Position numbers and translations under genes: made by a program. The notes under the pieces were generated by a model, which made no database searches, was not told the DNA's origin, and saw only the letters and a list, made by a program, of their open reading frames with translations. DNA of 64,000 nt from NCBI GenBank assembly GCA_045541115.1, contig JAZQIM010000012.1, positions 1-64,000 of the forward strand. The letters are read 5' to 3'. Shown one piece after another: positions 1-9,500 of the stretch; positions within the stretch are counted from its first letter, which is position 1, and each line of letters begins with the position of its first letter. Source of the stretch: Aphodoplasma sp045541115. Lineage in GTDB: Bacteria > Bacillota > Clostridia > UBA1381 > UMGS1253.

Positions 1-1
1 C

Positions 2-784
2 AGCATCAGATATATCGTAATCCATTATGTCGGTGCAACAGGCAGCGCACTTGACAATGTGCGCTATTACGCATCATCTGACGTCGGTGCGAGCGCACAC
101 TATTTTGTCGGACATGCGAGTGAGGGCGGGGCTATATATCAGAGCGTCGCACCCGAAAACTGTGCATGGCACTGTGGCAGTGAAACGGGAATATATTACA
201 GCGACTGCAGAAATGACTCATCAATAGGCATTGAAATGTGCTGTCACAAAAGAGCTGACGGAACTTGGTATTTTGACGATATAACAGTGCAAAAAACGGT
301 TGAGCTTACACGATGGCTTATGAAAGAGCATAATATAAGCGCGCAAAACGTCATTCGCCATTACGACGTGACACGAAAAAGATGTCCTGCTCCGTTCGTA
401 AACGATGAGGCTATGTGGCAAGTGTTTAAAGAAAGGATTCAAGTCGCAGGGCAATACAGCAATGTAGATGATATTGTGCGTGAGCTTGGCAGACGAGGCA
501 TAGTAAGCGATACATTCGGTATGGAAGAAGAAATGAATCAGGATACCGATGGGCGTCTGTACTGGCTTGCAAGAAAGCTTGTAGACTATATTGCCAATCG
601 CAATGATGTGATAAAAAACGATGTATATGAATACGAAGACGTACATGATATCGTCTGGGACCTAAATTATCGTGGCATAGTATCTGATATGGCAGGAATG
701 GAAGAAGAAATGAATCAAAATATGGACGGGCGCTTATACTGGCTTGCGAGAAAAGGTCTCCAATATATACGCCTGCGCGACTGA
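2..784 (+). CDS. Phage-type N-acetylmuramoyl-L-alanine amidase (5' truncated by window edge)
   Basis: This is the lysis enzyme of a prophage, cutting the amide bond between muramic acid and the stem peptide of peptidoglycan. The reading frame is open back to base 2, so the true start lies outside the window. Visible Amidase_2 motifs are the first zinc histidine in IVIHYVG, the ASAHYFVG strand and the HYDVTRKRCPAPF segment with the later zinc ligands. The C-terminal third is a tandem duplication of a roughly 45-residue unit (shared words RGIVSD, GMEEEMNQ, GRLYWLARK), which probably binds the cell wall. An unknown phage protein and a holin follow on the same strand, which supports a lysis module. 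Function is confident; the role of the repeats is inferred. Confidence 0.88.
   Translation, partial: SIRYIVIHYVGATGSALDNVRYYASSDVGASAHYFVGHASEGGAIYQSVAPENCAWHCGSETGIYYSDCRNDSSIGIEMCCHKRADGTWYFDDITVQKTVELTRWLMKEHNISAQNVIRHYDVTRKRCPAPFVNDEAMWQVFKERIQVAGQYSNVDDIVRELGRRGIVSDTFGMEEEMNQDTDGRLYWLARKLVDYIANRNDVIKNDVYEYEDVHDIVWDLNYRGIVSDMAGMEEEMNQNMDGRLYWLARKGLQYIRLRD
461..773 (+). repeat. Tandem in-frame duplication in the amidase C-terminus
   Basis: Two copies of a roughly 135-bp unit (about 461-595 and 638-773) encode near-identical segments containing RGIVSD, GMEEEMNQ and GRLYWLARK, separated by a short linker. The position after the catalytic domain suggests a duplicated cell-wall-binding module. 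Confidence 0.8.
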
Positions 785-828
785 TGATTTAATGATTTTA
801 CGATAGAAAACGAAAGGCGGATATGTGT

Positions 829-1866
829 ATGAATTATTATAATTATGACAAGGACAATATTGCACTGTCCTTAACGAAGGCGATGAGCGAATATGCTTCG
901 CCGGAGGTTGTGCAGTATCTTCTTGATGAAAGAAATAAAAAGATAGGCTCCAATGCTGACTACTTTAAATATAAAGATGACAGCTTAACCAAAAGTGCCG
1001 AGGAATATATAAAAAGATATGGTGGCAGTTTAGGTGAGGATATAGAAGAACTGTATAAGGCTCAAAGTGATATTGCAGCAAGTAATTTAGAAAAAGCTGC
1101 CATACAAAATCGCGAAGCATATTATAGCGGTATAGACGCTAATAACGCAATTTTTGATAATGCGAGAAGAAATATCTACTCGGCATACAGACGAAGTGCC
1201 CTCAATAACGAAGAGATGCTTGCTGCAAAAGGACTTGGACGCGGTATATCGAATAATGCGTCGAGCGGCTTTGGCGAATCGAGCCGTATGGCGCAAAATT
1301 TAACGTATCAAAACAATCTATATGATTCATATAAAGCGCAAAGCGCAGCGGCAGGACAGATAGCGCATCAGTATGCCGAAAATAACAAGGCTGCACAGGA
1401 TGAGTATAATGAAAAAATGTTTGATATTTCATCCGATCGTATAGAGCAGGCAAACTCTGACAGAGAGTTAAAACTTAAGCTTGATGAAGGCAGAGTTTCG
1501 GAGGCACAAAACAGAACTGAACTCGAGATAAAATATCAGAAAACGCTATCGGACATTGAACAACGTGCGTTTGAAAACAGTCTTGCTCAAAGAGAGCTTG
1601 CAAATGATGAGCAGAAGCAGTTGTTTGAGCAGGCATACGAGTTGTTCAAGGCAGCGGGTAAGGTTCTAAATGAACAAATGGCAGCTATTTTGGGAATACC
1701 TGTAGGAACAATGTACTGGCAATATGTCGTTGACTTGAAAAATGCTAATACATCTGCGGCGAATGCAAATATAAAATACCTGGATTACGAAATTGACAAA
1801 CAAAATGCAGATACGAAAAAGTTTGAGGCAGAAACAGACAGAGCTAAGCTTACAGGCGACTATTGA
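829..1866 (+). CDS. Prophage protein of unknown function, glutamine/alanine-rich and helical
   Basis: I do not recognise this protein of 345 residues. It is hydrophilic, rich in Ala, Gln, Asn and Glu, with long stretches predicted by eye to be helical or coiled coil and a short Gly/Ser/Asn-rich hinge near residues 135-155 (GLGRGISNNASSGFGESS). It has no signal peptide or membrane segment. The start is placed at 829 because the ribosome binding site AGGCGG at 815-820 is 8 bases upstream; the ATG at 823 is only 2 bases from it. It lies between an amidase and a holin on the same strand, so it is probably a phage structural or DNA-ejection protein, but that is inferred from context only. Confidence 0.7.
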   Translation: MNYYNYDKDNIALSLTKAMSEYASPEVVQYLLDERNKKIGSNADYFKYKDDSLTKSAEEYIKRYGGSLGEDIEELYKAQSDIAASNLEKAAIQNREAYYSGIDANNAIFDNARRNIYSAYRRSALNNEEMLAAKGLGRGISNNASSGFGESSRMAQNLTYQNNLYDSYKAQSAAAGQIAHQYAENNKAAQDEYNEKMFDISSDRIEQANSDRELKLKLDEGRVSEAQNRTELEIKYQKTLSDIEQRAFENSLAQRELANDEQKQLFEQAYELFKAAGKVLNEQMAAILGIPVGTMYWQYVVDLKNANTSAANANIKYLDYEIDKQNADTKKFEAETDRAKLTGDY

Positions 1867-1877
1867 TTTTAATTTAT

Positions 1878-1906
1878 GCGCATGCGCATCACAGGTGTGC
1901 ATGCGC
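1878..1906 (+). other. GC-rich hairpin between phage protein and holin
   Basis: GCGCATGC at 1878-1885 is the inverted repeat of GCATGCGC at 1899-1906, giving an 8-bp GC-rich stem with a 13-base loop. It is followed by a short T-rich stretch and then the holin ribosome binding site. It could be a weak terminator or attenuator limiting holin expression. That role is inferred. Confidence 0.45.
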
Positions 1907-1928
1907 TGACTTTTCTGGGGGGATAAAA

Positions 1929-2297
1929 ATGGATGAACTTACGGGACTTTTTGAGGGGTTTAACGTAAACACAAATTTATTGTGGTATGCAATGGGTATT
2001 ATGATGGCATGTGATTTTGCGACGGGAATTGCAAAGGCATACAAAAGTGATGGACAAGTATCAAGCTCGAAACTGCGTGATGGCGGGTTTAAAAAATGTG
2101 CTATGATAACAGTGTCACTTCTGTGCGTTGCAATAAGCAAATTATTTGATGATACAAACATGATAATTGCTAATGCAGCTGTGGCATACTACGTTTATAC
2201 GGAGCTTATTTCTATTATAGAAAATTTAATCGAGCTTGATGTGCCGCTTCCACCTATAATAAAAAGAATTGTGGGAAATGGTAAGGGAAATAGATAA
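1929..2297 (+). CDS. Phage holin (Phage_holin_4 / toxin secretion-lysis family)
   Basis: This 122-residue membrane protein is the likely holin that permeabilises the membrane and lets the amidase reach the wall. After a short N-terminus there is a hydrophobic segment ending in the family signature DFATGIAKA, then SSSKLRDGGFKKC, then two further hydrophobic stretches and a basic tail. The pattern D-x2-TG-x2-KA followed by S-x4-DGG-x-KK is typical of Phage_holin_4-type holins. The start is ATG 1929 after a GGGGGG ribosome binding site at about 1917-1922; an in-frame upstream ATG at 1863 has no such site. It closes the lysis module. Confidence 0.85.
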   Translation: MDELTGLFEGFNVNTNLLWYAMGIMMACDFATGIAKAYKSDGQVSSSKLRDGGFKKCAMITVSLLCVAISKLFDDTNMIIANAAVAYYVYTELISIIENLIELDVPLPPIIKRIVGNGKGNR

Positions 2298-2305
2298 TAT
2301 TATGA

Positions 2306-2341
2306 AAAAGGCAGATTCCAAAATGGAATCTGCCTTTTTTT
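2306..2341 (+). terminator. Rho-independent terminator after holin
   Basis: A 15-bp stem (AAAAGGCAGATTCCA paired with its complement) with a 3-base loop is followed by a T run. It ends the prophage lysis transcript. Confidence 0.9.
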
Positions 2342-2369
2342 CGCTAGTACTTTCAAAAAATCGTTTTTT

Positions 2370-2404
2370 AGTGAATAGTGAATAAGTAATAAGTAAAAAG
2401 TAAA
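2370..2404. repeat. Short degenerate AT-rich direct repeats
   Basis: Successive degenerate copies of a 6-8 base unit (GTGAATA, GTGAATAA, GTAATAA, GTAAAAA) lie between the prophage terminator and the tRNA terminator. No coding potential or promoter was seen here. Origin by slippage or as a junction remnant is possible. Confidence 0.45.
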
Positions 2405-2432
2405 ATTCCTCATTCGTAAGAATGAGGAATTT
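2403..2432 (-). terminator. Terminator of the initiator tRNA gene
   Basis: A 13-bp stem (AAATTCCTCATTC and its complement) with a 4-base loop lies directly 3' of the minus-strand tRNA and is followed on that strand by TTTTACTTTTTAC. Confidence 0.8.
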
Positions 2433-2433
2433 A

Positions 2434-2510
<77 letters not shown>

Positions 2511-2668
2511 ATATTCAATATGATGGTATTATAGCACACAAAAAAACGTTTGTAAAGACAAAATTAAAAATTATTTTAAATTTTAGATGTATTTCGTCTT
2601 ATGTCATAATTATTATATTCACAATGAGATAAAAAAATGCCTATTTGCACAAAAAAATAAAAAAATGT

Positions 2669-2704
2669 GGGCAAATCCATCCTTGCGCGAAGTAAGATTT
2701 GCCC
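2669..2704 (-). terminator. Terminator of the DUF378 gene
   Basis: GGGCAAATC and GATTTGCCC form a 9-bp stem. On the minus strand it is followed by a T-rich tract (ACATTTTTTTATTTTTT), just downstream of the stop codon at 2735. Confidence 0.85.
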
Positions 2705-2734
2705 GAGTGAAAAAATTATAATAAGAATAAATGC

Positions 2735-2959
2735 TTATCTTACGTGTGTGCCGGCATTTTGCGGTGCTTTATCTTTGAATAGAATGGTGATTGACCATAG
2801 AGCGCCAAGGCCGACAAGAGTATATATTACTCTTGAAATTGCCGCCATCTGACCGCCGAAAAGCATCGCAACAAGGTCTGTACCGAAAATACCTATTGAG
2901 CCCCAGTTAAGACCGCCGACGATTACAAGTATCAGTGCAACTGTATCAATTATTGCCAT
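2735..2959 (-). CDS. DUF378 family small membrane protein
   Basis: This 74-residue protein has two hydrophobic segments (about 5-25 and 38-62) and the family word GGLNWGSIGIFG, so it is a small integral membrane protein of the DUF378 group (B. subtilis YuzA type). Function is unknown for the family. A strong GGAGGT ribosome binding site precedes the start. It is a single-gene unit: the tRNA lies downstream on the same strand beyond a terminator, and galT is divergent. The last residues (KAPQNAGTHVR) are polar and cytoplasmic or exposed. Confidence 0.88.
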   Translation of the reverse strand: MAIIDTVALILVIVGGLNWGSIGIFGTDLVAMLFGGQMAAISRVIYTLVGLGALWSITILFKDKAPQNAGTHVR

Positions 2960-3107
2960 TTTAATTTACCTCCGTTTTTTTTATTTTTATTTATTGATAT
3001 GTTGTGAGTTTTCACAGTAAGTATATGCAAAAATTTTTTATAATAAACAGGAAAAATATGTATAAAATTAATTGTTAATAAAAAACAAATTTTTGTGTGT
3101 GTATCTA

Positions 3108-3137
3108 TTTACAATTGCAGTGCCTATATGATATACT
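3108..3137 (+). promoter_or_regulatory. Sigma-A-type promoter for galT-galK
   Basis: TTTACA (3108-3113) and TATACT (3132-3137) are separated by 18 bp, about 40 bases upstream of the galT start. Confidence 0.55.
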
Positions 3138-3178
3138 GATACGTGTAAATTTGTATATACAAAAAAGGAGAGAGATAT

Positions 3179-4150
3179 ATGGCAGAGCTAAGATACAACC
3201 CACTTATTAAAGATTGGGTAATGATTGCTTCGCACAGACAAAACAGACCGCAGATGCCAAAGGACTGGTGTCCGTTTTGCCCCGGTTCGGGGAAGGTGCC
3301 TGAACATTTTGATGTTTTAAAATATGATAACGACTTTCCGGCGCTTATGCCAAATCCGCCTGAGCCGGATGATGTTGAAACGGATTTGTATAAAACAGCA
3401 CCGTCGCACGGAAAATGTGAGGTAGTACTCTATTCTCCGAATCATACAATAACGCTTCCGGAGCTTAGCAATGAGCATATAAGAAAGCTTGTTGATTTAT
3501 GGTGCGAAAGATACGTAGAGCTTAGAAAAGATCCTGAAAATAAATACATATTTATATTTGAAAACCGTGGTGCAGTAGTTGGTGTTACTATGCCGCATCC
3601 GCATGGACAGATATATGCTTATCCGTTTGTGCCGAAACGCCTGGAACTCGAATTAGAGTCGAGCAAGGAGCATTTTGAAAAGACGGGAAAATGCCTTGTG
3701 TGCGATATGGTAGAAAACGAAGTAAAAGATGGCAGAAGAATCATAATTGAAAATGAGGATTTCTATTCATTCTTGCCATTTTACAGTGAATATCCGTATG
3801 GCATGTATATCGTAAGTAAAAAGCACCGTCACAGCATCGACGAGCTTACAGATACAGAGAAAGATAACCTTGCAAAGATTTTGCGTGAAACAACAGGCAC
3901 GCTCGATTCACTGTTTGATTATGCATTCCCATATATGATGTGTATGTATCAGGCACCTGTAAACACAGATGATGATGCATCACACTATCATTTCCACATT
4001 AAGTTCTTCCCACCGATGCGCTCTGCTGAAAAGCAAAAGTTTAATGCATCGAGCGAAACGGGAGCATGGGCACATTGTAATCCGACAGCGCCTGAAGCAA
4101 CGGCACAGGAACTTAGAGAAGCGCATAAAAAGTTTATGCAGAAGGGATAA
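3179..4150 (+). CDS. galT: Galactose-1-phosphate uridylyltransferase
   Basis: This cytosolic Leloir-pathway enzyme exchanges UMP between UDP-glucose and galactose-1-phosphate. The 323-residue protein is a class I GalT of the HIT superfamily. The catalytic signature H140-P-H142-G-Q144 is present (context TMPHPHGQIYAYP), and CPFCPG at 31-36 and CLVCDM near 175 supply likely metal-binding cysteines. A second His-rich strand, SHYHFHIKFFPP, is in the C-terminal half. The ribosome binding site AAGGAGAG precedes the ATG. galK follows after 4 bases, forming a two-gene galactose operon. No galE or regulator is seen in the window. Confidence 0.96.
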   Translation: MAELRYNPLIKDWVMIASHRQNRPQMPKDWCPFCPGSGKVPEHFDVLKYDNDFPALMPNPPEPDDVETDLYKTAPSHGKCEVVLYSPNHTITLPELSNEHIRKLVDLWCERYVELRKDPENKYIFIFENRGAVVGVTMPHPHGQIYAYPFVPKRLELELESSKEHFEKTGKCLVCDMVENEVKDGRRIIIENEDFYSFLPFYSEYPYGMYIVSKKHRHSIDELTDTEKDNLAKILRETTGTLDSLFDYAFPYMMCMYQAPVNTDDDASHYHFHIKFFPPMRSAEKQKFNASSETGAWAHCNPTAPEATAQELREAHKKFMQKG

Positions 4151-4154
4151 TGAG

Positions 4155-5348
4155 ATGATTAACTTTACACTTGATGAGCTGAAAAAACAATTTATTGATA
4201 TTTATGGCGCGGGCGAAGAAGATTTGCGCGTATTTGTTGCGCCGGGCAGAGTGAATCTTATAGGTGAGCATACAGACTACAACGGAGGTTATGTATTTCC
4301 TGCGGCGTTAAGTATGAATACTACGATTATTGCCCGCAAACGCACAGACAATCTTATGCATCTATGTGCAACAGACCTTCCTGACAGAGTCGAGGCCGAC
4401 ATTACAAAGCTTGGCGAGTACAAGCATTTAAAATGGGGAAATTACCAGATAGGCGTTGCATATGAGCTTGAAAAGCTCGGCTATGACATCGTTGGCTGCG
4501 ATATGCTTTATCACGGAACAGTGCCGTATGGCGGCGGTCTGTCGAGTTCTGCGTCGATTGAGGTTGCTACGGCTATTATGTTTGCGACATTTTCCAATGA
4601 GAAAAATGGTGTGGCGAATGAAATTGACATGATAGAGATGGCAAAGGTTTCACAGCGCACGGAGCATACATATGCAGGTGTAAATTGCGGTATAATGGAC
4701 CAGTTTGCATCGGCGATGGGCAAAAAGGACCATGCGATTTTCCTTAATTGCAAAAACCTCGATTACAGCCTTGTTCCGCTGAAAATGGATGGCTATAAAT
4801 TAGTAATTGCAAATACAAATAAAAAACGTGGACTTGCGGATTCAAAGTACAACGAAAGACGTACGCAGTGTGAGGCGGCGTTTGATATATTAAAAGGTGC
4901 AATAAGCACAGCCGAGTGCCTTGGAGATATATCTGTAGATGAATTTGAGAAAAATGCCCACCTTATAGAAGATGAGACAATTAAAAATCGTGCAAAACAT
5001 ATTATATATGAAGATGACAGAGTACTTCGCTCTGTTGAGGCATTAAAAGCGGGAAATATAGAGCTTTTCGGCTTACTCATGACCCAGTCGCACGAGTCAC
5101 TTCGCGATTTGTACGAGGTTACGGGCATAGAGCTTGATACGCTTGTTGAAGAAGCACTCAAGATAGACGGAACAATCGGTTCTCGCATGACGGGTGCGGG
5201 CTTTGGTGGATGCAGCGTAAGCCTTGTCCGTGAAGACGCAGTCGAAAGGTTTATTGAAGAAGTCGGCAAGAATTATGAGGAGAAAATCGGCTATAGCGCA
5301 TCGTTTTATGTTTCTGACATAGCAGATGGCGGAATGGAGATTAAGTAG
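4155..5348 (+). CDS. galK: Galactokinase
   Basis: It phosphorylates galactose at C1 with ATP, feeding GalT. The 397-residue GHMP-kinase protein shows the N-terminal galactose-binding signature APGRVNLIGEHTDYNGG at 29-45, the ATP-binding loop GGGLSSSAS in the middle and the C-terminal motif TGAGFGGC. The start is ATG 4155, 4 bases after the galT stop, with a GAAGGG site inside the galT end; the open frame further upstream overlaps galT and is not expected to be translated. Length matches the family. It is translationally close-coupled to galT and ends at a strong terminator. Confidence 0.96.
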   Translation: MINFTLDELKKQFIDIYGAGEEDLRVFVAPGRVNLIGEHTDYNGGYVFPAALSMNTTIIARKRTDNLMHLCATDLPDRVEADITKLGEYKHLKWGNYQIGVAYELEKLGYDIVGCDMLYHGTVPYGGGLSSSASIEVATAIMFATFSNEKNGVANEIDMIEMAKVSQRTEHTYAGVNCGIMDQFASAMGKKDHAIFLNCKNLDYSLVPLKMDGYKLVIANTNKKRGLADSKYNERRTQCEAAFDILKGAISTAECLGDISVDEFEKNAHLIEDETIKNRAKHIIYEDDRVLRSVEALKAGNIELFGLLMTQSHESLRDLYEVTGIELDTLVEEALKIDGTIGSRMTGAGFGGCSVSLVREDAVERFIEEVGKNYEEKIGYSASFYVSDIADGGMEIK

Positions 5349-5373
5349 TAGATTTGCTTTAAAAAATGTATAG

Positions 5374-5403
5374 AGAGCTTGTCTTTGGGCAAGCTCTTTT
5401 TTT
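5374..5403 (+). terminator. Terminator of galTK
   Basis: An 8-bp stem (AGAGCTTG/CAAGCTCT) with an 8-base loop is followed by seven T residues. Confidence 0.9.
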
Positions 5404-5427
5404 GAGCGTAAATCAGTAAAAAAGTAC

Positions 5428-5456
5428 TTGAGTTAGATTGAAAAAAATGATATGAT
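5428..5456 (+). promoter_or_regulatory. Sigma-A-type promoter upstream of the dehydrogenase-smc-ftsY cluster
   Basis: TTGAGT (5428-5433) and TATGAT (5451-5456) are spaced by 17 bp. The leader to the first start codon is about 125 bases, AT-rich, and holds nothing else recognisable. Confidence 0.55.
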
Positions 5457-5588
5457 ATATTATGTATAGGTTTATTTTCCTACATGCAAAAATATTAAAT
5501 TTTTTGTAAACAGTAGATAAAATCTATATCGATAAATTTTTTGGTAGGGTACAATAATTATATATAAATCAAAAATGGGAGAAGAAGT

Positions 5589-6542
5589 ATGAAAATAGCA
5601 ATACTTGATGCGGGGACACTCGGCGATGACATATGCCTTGATAGCATAAAAAAGCATGGTGAGTGCAGTATTTATTATACAACGGAAGAAAGCGAAATTA
5701 CTGAAAGAATAAAGAATGCAGATGTAGTAATTGTAAACAAGGTAAAGCTTAATTGCGATATTTTAAAAAATGCACCAAGTCTAAAACTTATCTGCGTCGC
5801 TGCGACAGGCTACGACAACATAGATGTAGAATACTGCAGGAAAAATTCGATCGCACTTTGTAATGTAGTAGGATATTCAACGGATAGCGTAGCGCAGCTT
5901 ACGGCGGCGATGGTTCTTTCACTTTCGGTTAATCTATATGCATACACCGATTACGTTTCGAGCGGCAAATACAGCCAAAGCGGCAGAGCAAACAAAGTAG
6001 AGCCCGTTTACCATGAGCTTTGCGGAAAAACGTGGGGAATTGTAGGTTTTGGCAATATCGGAAGAAAAGTTGCGGCGTTGGCACAGGCGCTTGGATGCAG
6101 AGTAGTTGTAAACAAAAGAGAGAAAATAGATGGTTTTGAATGTGTAAGCCTTGAAAAGCTTTGCGAGATATCCGACGTAATCACTATTCATACACCGCTT
6201 ACAGAGAAGACGCGAAACATGATAAACAAAGACACGATATCTCTTATGAAAAAAGACGTTATATTAGTAAATGCTGCAAGAGGTGCAGTAACCGATGAAG
6301 CGGCGATATGTGATGCAATTGAAAAAGGGCAAATCGGAGCATTTGGAACGGACGTATATTCCGTAGAGCCTTTTGGCAAGGAGCATCCTTTTTACAAAAT
6401 AATGAACAGAGATAACGTTTGTTTTACACCGCATATGGCATGGGGTTCATATGAAGCAAGGTCAAGGTGTATGGAGGAAATAGCAAAAAACATAGAATCT
6501 TTTAAAAACGGAGAAATAAGAAACAGAATTGATTTGATATAG
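5589..6542 (+). CDS. D-isomer-specific 2-hydroxyacid dehydrogenase (glycerate/hydroxypyruvate dehydrogenase-like)
   Basis: This is a 317-residue NAD-dependent oxidoreductase that would interconvert a 2-keto acid and its D-2-hydroxy acid. The Rossmann motif GIVGFGNIGRK lies near residue 150, the substrate-binding arginine is in NAARGAVTD near 235, and the catalytic histidine is in PHMAWGS near 285. The His-x-Ala-Trp context resembles glycerate dehydrogenases more than D-lactate dehydrogenases, but the substrate cannot be fixed from sequence. The ribosome binding site GGGAGAAG precedes the ATG. The smc gene follows after 50 bases on the same strand. Confidence 0.88.
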   Translation: MKIAILDAGTLGDDICLDSIKKHGECSIYYTTEESEITERIKNADVVIVNKVKLNCDILKNAPSLKLICVAATGYDNIDVEYCRKNSIALCNVVGYSTDSVAQLTAAMVLSLSVNLYAYTDYVSSGKYSQSGRANKVEPVYHELCGKTWGIVGFGNIGRKVAALAQALGCRVVVNKREKIDGFECVSLEKLCEISDVITIHTPLTEKTRNMINKDTISLMKKDVILVNAARGAVTDEAAICDAIEKGQIGAFGTDVYSVEPFGKEHPFYKIMNRDNVCFTPHMAWGSYEARSRCMEEIAKNIESFKNGEIRNRIDLI

Positions 6543-6592
6543 CTTTGAATTGCGTGTTATATGCAAAAGAGAAGTGAAAAGGAGAGAGTAGT

Positions 6593-9500
6593 TTGTATTT
6601 AAAGGGGATTGAGCTTACCGGATTTAAGTCCTTTGCCGACAAGACAAAACTTACATTTGAGCCGGGAATCACATCGGTAGTAGGACCTAACGGAAGCGGA
6701 AAAAGTAATATTTCTGATGCTATACGCTGGGTTATGGGCGAAATGAGTGCAAAGAGCCTTCGTGGCTCAAATATGCAGGATGTAATTTTTGCGGGCACAC
6801 AAACACGTAAGCCGCTTGGTTTTGCGCAGGTAAGCCTTACGCTCGATAATTCGGACAGAGCACTCGATATTGATTATAGCGAAGTTACTGTTACAAGAAG
6901 AGTATATCGCTCGGGCGAAAGTGAGTACAGTATAAACGGTACATCGTGCCGTCTGCGCGATATCCATGAGCTTTTTATGGATACGGGACTTGGACGTGAC
7001 GGTTATTCTATCATCGGTCAGGGCAAGGTTAACGAAATTATATCAGGCAAGGCGGATGAGCGCCGATATATTTTTGATGAGGCAGCAGGAATATCGAAAT
7101 TCCGTCATAGAAAGGATGAGGCGGAAAGAAAGCTTTTTCATACACAAGATAATCTTGTGCGCATAAATGACATTGTGTCGGAGCTTTCAAGCCAGCTCGA
7201 ACCGCTTTTAAAGCAGTCTCAAAAAGCACGTAAATATCTTGATTTACGTGAGGAAATGAAGAAACTTGAACTTAACGTCTTTATGCAGACGGTTGATAAA
7301 TTAAAAGTTGATATGACACAGACTGACGAGAAGTTCAGGCTTGTTACGGACCAGCTTTTAAAGGTTGAGTCAGAAAATGAAAAAGGCGATGAGCAGACAA
7401 ACAAGCTAAATGAGCTTGCGGACAGCTTCGATGCACAGATTGAGCAAAAGCATGCCGAAAGCGCCGAGTGTGAAGTTACTATTAAGGGTATTTTAGGTAA
7501 TATTGAGCTGCTTAACAGTAATATCGAATCGAGCGAGAAACTTATCGAAAGAATAGAAAGCGAGATAGAATTACATAACAATAAAATTGATGAGATATGT
7601 GATTTATCAAAGGTTTTGGCAGAAGAGAAAGAAAGTAAGCAAAATGAGCTTGAAGAGCTATCGAAAAAAGCAGATGAGCTTCAGGCTGTTTTAGAGCAGC
7701 TTTCACAAAATGTTTCCGACAGATTGCAAAGCATAAATGCGCTTAAAGCGGAGGTGATTGAGCGCTTAAATGATGTATCGGCGCAAAAATCGAATCTTGC
7801 TTCACTTGAGGCGTTTAAAAAGAGTTTTATCCAGCGCCGTGAAGCAATTGAGATTGAAAAAGAAAGTATGGGCACGCAGCTTGGTGAGCTTGAAGAGCAG
7901 CTATCAAAGAGTGAAGAAGAGTATAAGAAGGCGCAGGTGCGTGTAAGCGAGGGAAAGGAAGCGCTCTCAGTGCTTGAAAAACAAGCAGATGAGATTGGTA
8001 AAAAGACTTCTTCGCTTAAAGCAGAGATTGAAAACAAAAACTCATCTTTATCAAAAGGACTTTCACAGCTTAATATGCTTCGTGAAATGGAGCGTGATTT
8101 TGAGGGCTTTGCCAAAAGCGTAAAAGGCGTTTTGACAGCTCATGAACAAGGACGCCTTGGCGGTGCAAAAATATACGGTGCTTTGTCATCGCTTGTAAAT
8201 GTGGAGAAAAAATACGTTACGGCAATCGAGGCACTTCTTGGAGGTGCACTGCAAAATGTAGTTGTTGAAAGCGAAGACGATGCAAAAATTGCAATCGATT
8301 ACCTTAAAACGAATCATATGGGACGCGTCACATTCTTGCCTGTATCATCGGTAAGTGGACGCGAACTTGATAACAAAAAAGAAATAAGTGCTCATAAAGG
8401 ATATGTGGGTATAGCGAGCGAGCTTGTTGAGTCAAACGCGCGCTATAAAGGAATTATACAGAGTCTTTTGGGACGATGCGTCGTTGTCGACAGTATGGAT
8501 AACGCTATTTCGATGAGCAAAAAATTCGGCTACAAATTCCGTGTTGCAACGCTTGACGGCGAGCTATTTAATGCGGGCGGTTCGATTACGGGCGGCTCGA
8601 TGAATAAATCGACGGGAATTTTAAGCCGTGCTTCTCAAATCAAAACACTCGAGCAAAATACGGCAAAAGAGAAAAAAGAGCTGGATGTATTAAATCGTCA
8701 GAATTCAGAGCTTGAAAAATCGCTTGAGGCAGTTTTGGCACAGATAAAAGGCACAGACGTTTTAGTAAGAACGGCTGAACAGGAAGCTGTCCGTGCAGGG
8801 GCACAGCTCGAGCATGTAAAGCAGAGCGTGGAAGCAAAGAAACAGTCAGGCGTATCGATGGAAAGCGAGCTTGTGGTTCTTAATGAACAGATAAGCGATA
8901 CTAACGAGCAGCTTGCAACTTTAATAAATGCTATCACAAAAGACGAGTTTGAAATTGAAGGCAAAAATGAGCAGGCACAAAAAGCCGAAGAAGAGCTTTT
9001 AGCGCTCGAGCAGGAGAAAAACGAAGCTCAAGACAATATTTCAGAGCAAAATATCATTCTTATGGGAATGAAGAAGGATATTTCGACATACGAATACAGA
9101 ATTTCCGAATGTGAAGCGCAAACGACAGATATCAAAGCTCAAATTGAAAGTAAGAAAAATGATATCAGTGAAATTACGGCTAAAAATGAAGATACCCGCG
9201 CAGCGATTTTGGAAAATGAGAAAAAGATTCAGGAAGAAAAAGAAAAATCAGAACAGATAAATGCGCAGATATCAGAGCTTGTTGATGAGCGTGATAAAAC
9301 GCGTGCACGTGTACGTGAAACACTTGACGAAAACAAACAGATAAGAGAAACGATGTATGCGCTTAAAGAAGAGCAGAACAGAATTGACAATAAGCGCATG
9401 AAAATTGAGGCAGAGCTTGATACTATAAGCGCTAAAATGTGGGAAGAATATGAAGTGACGTACATAAGCGCCAAAGAGTATGAAACGGATATCGGTTCTG

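Noticed and set aside
3001..3017. TGTGAGTTTTCACA as a CRP-like operator before the DUF378 gene
   Set aside because: The half sites are short, no regulator is nearby and CRP-type galactose control is not expected in Clostridia.
2735..3060. Sigma-G-like promoter for the DUF378 gene (GCATA ... CAACATA)
   Set aside because: The spacer would be 19 bp and the -10 match is imperfect, so it is weaker than the three reported sites.
7219..8115. Long serine-rich antisense reading frames inside smc
   Set aside because: They mirror the Glu/Lys-rich coiled coil of smc and have no ribosome binding sites; similar serine-rich mirror frames occur opposite other coding regions.
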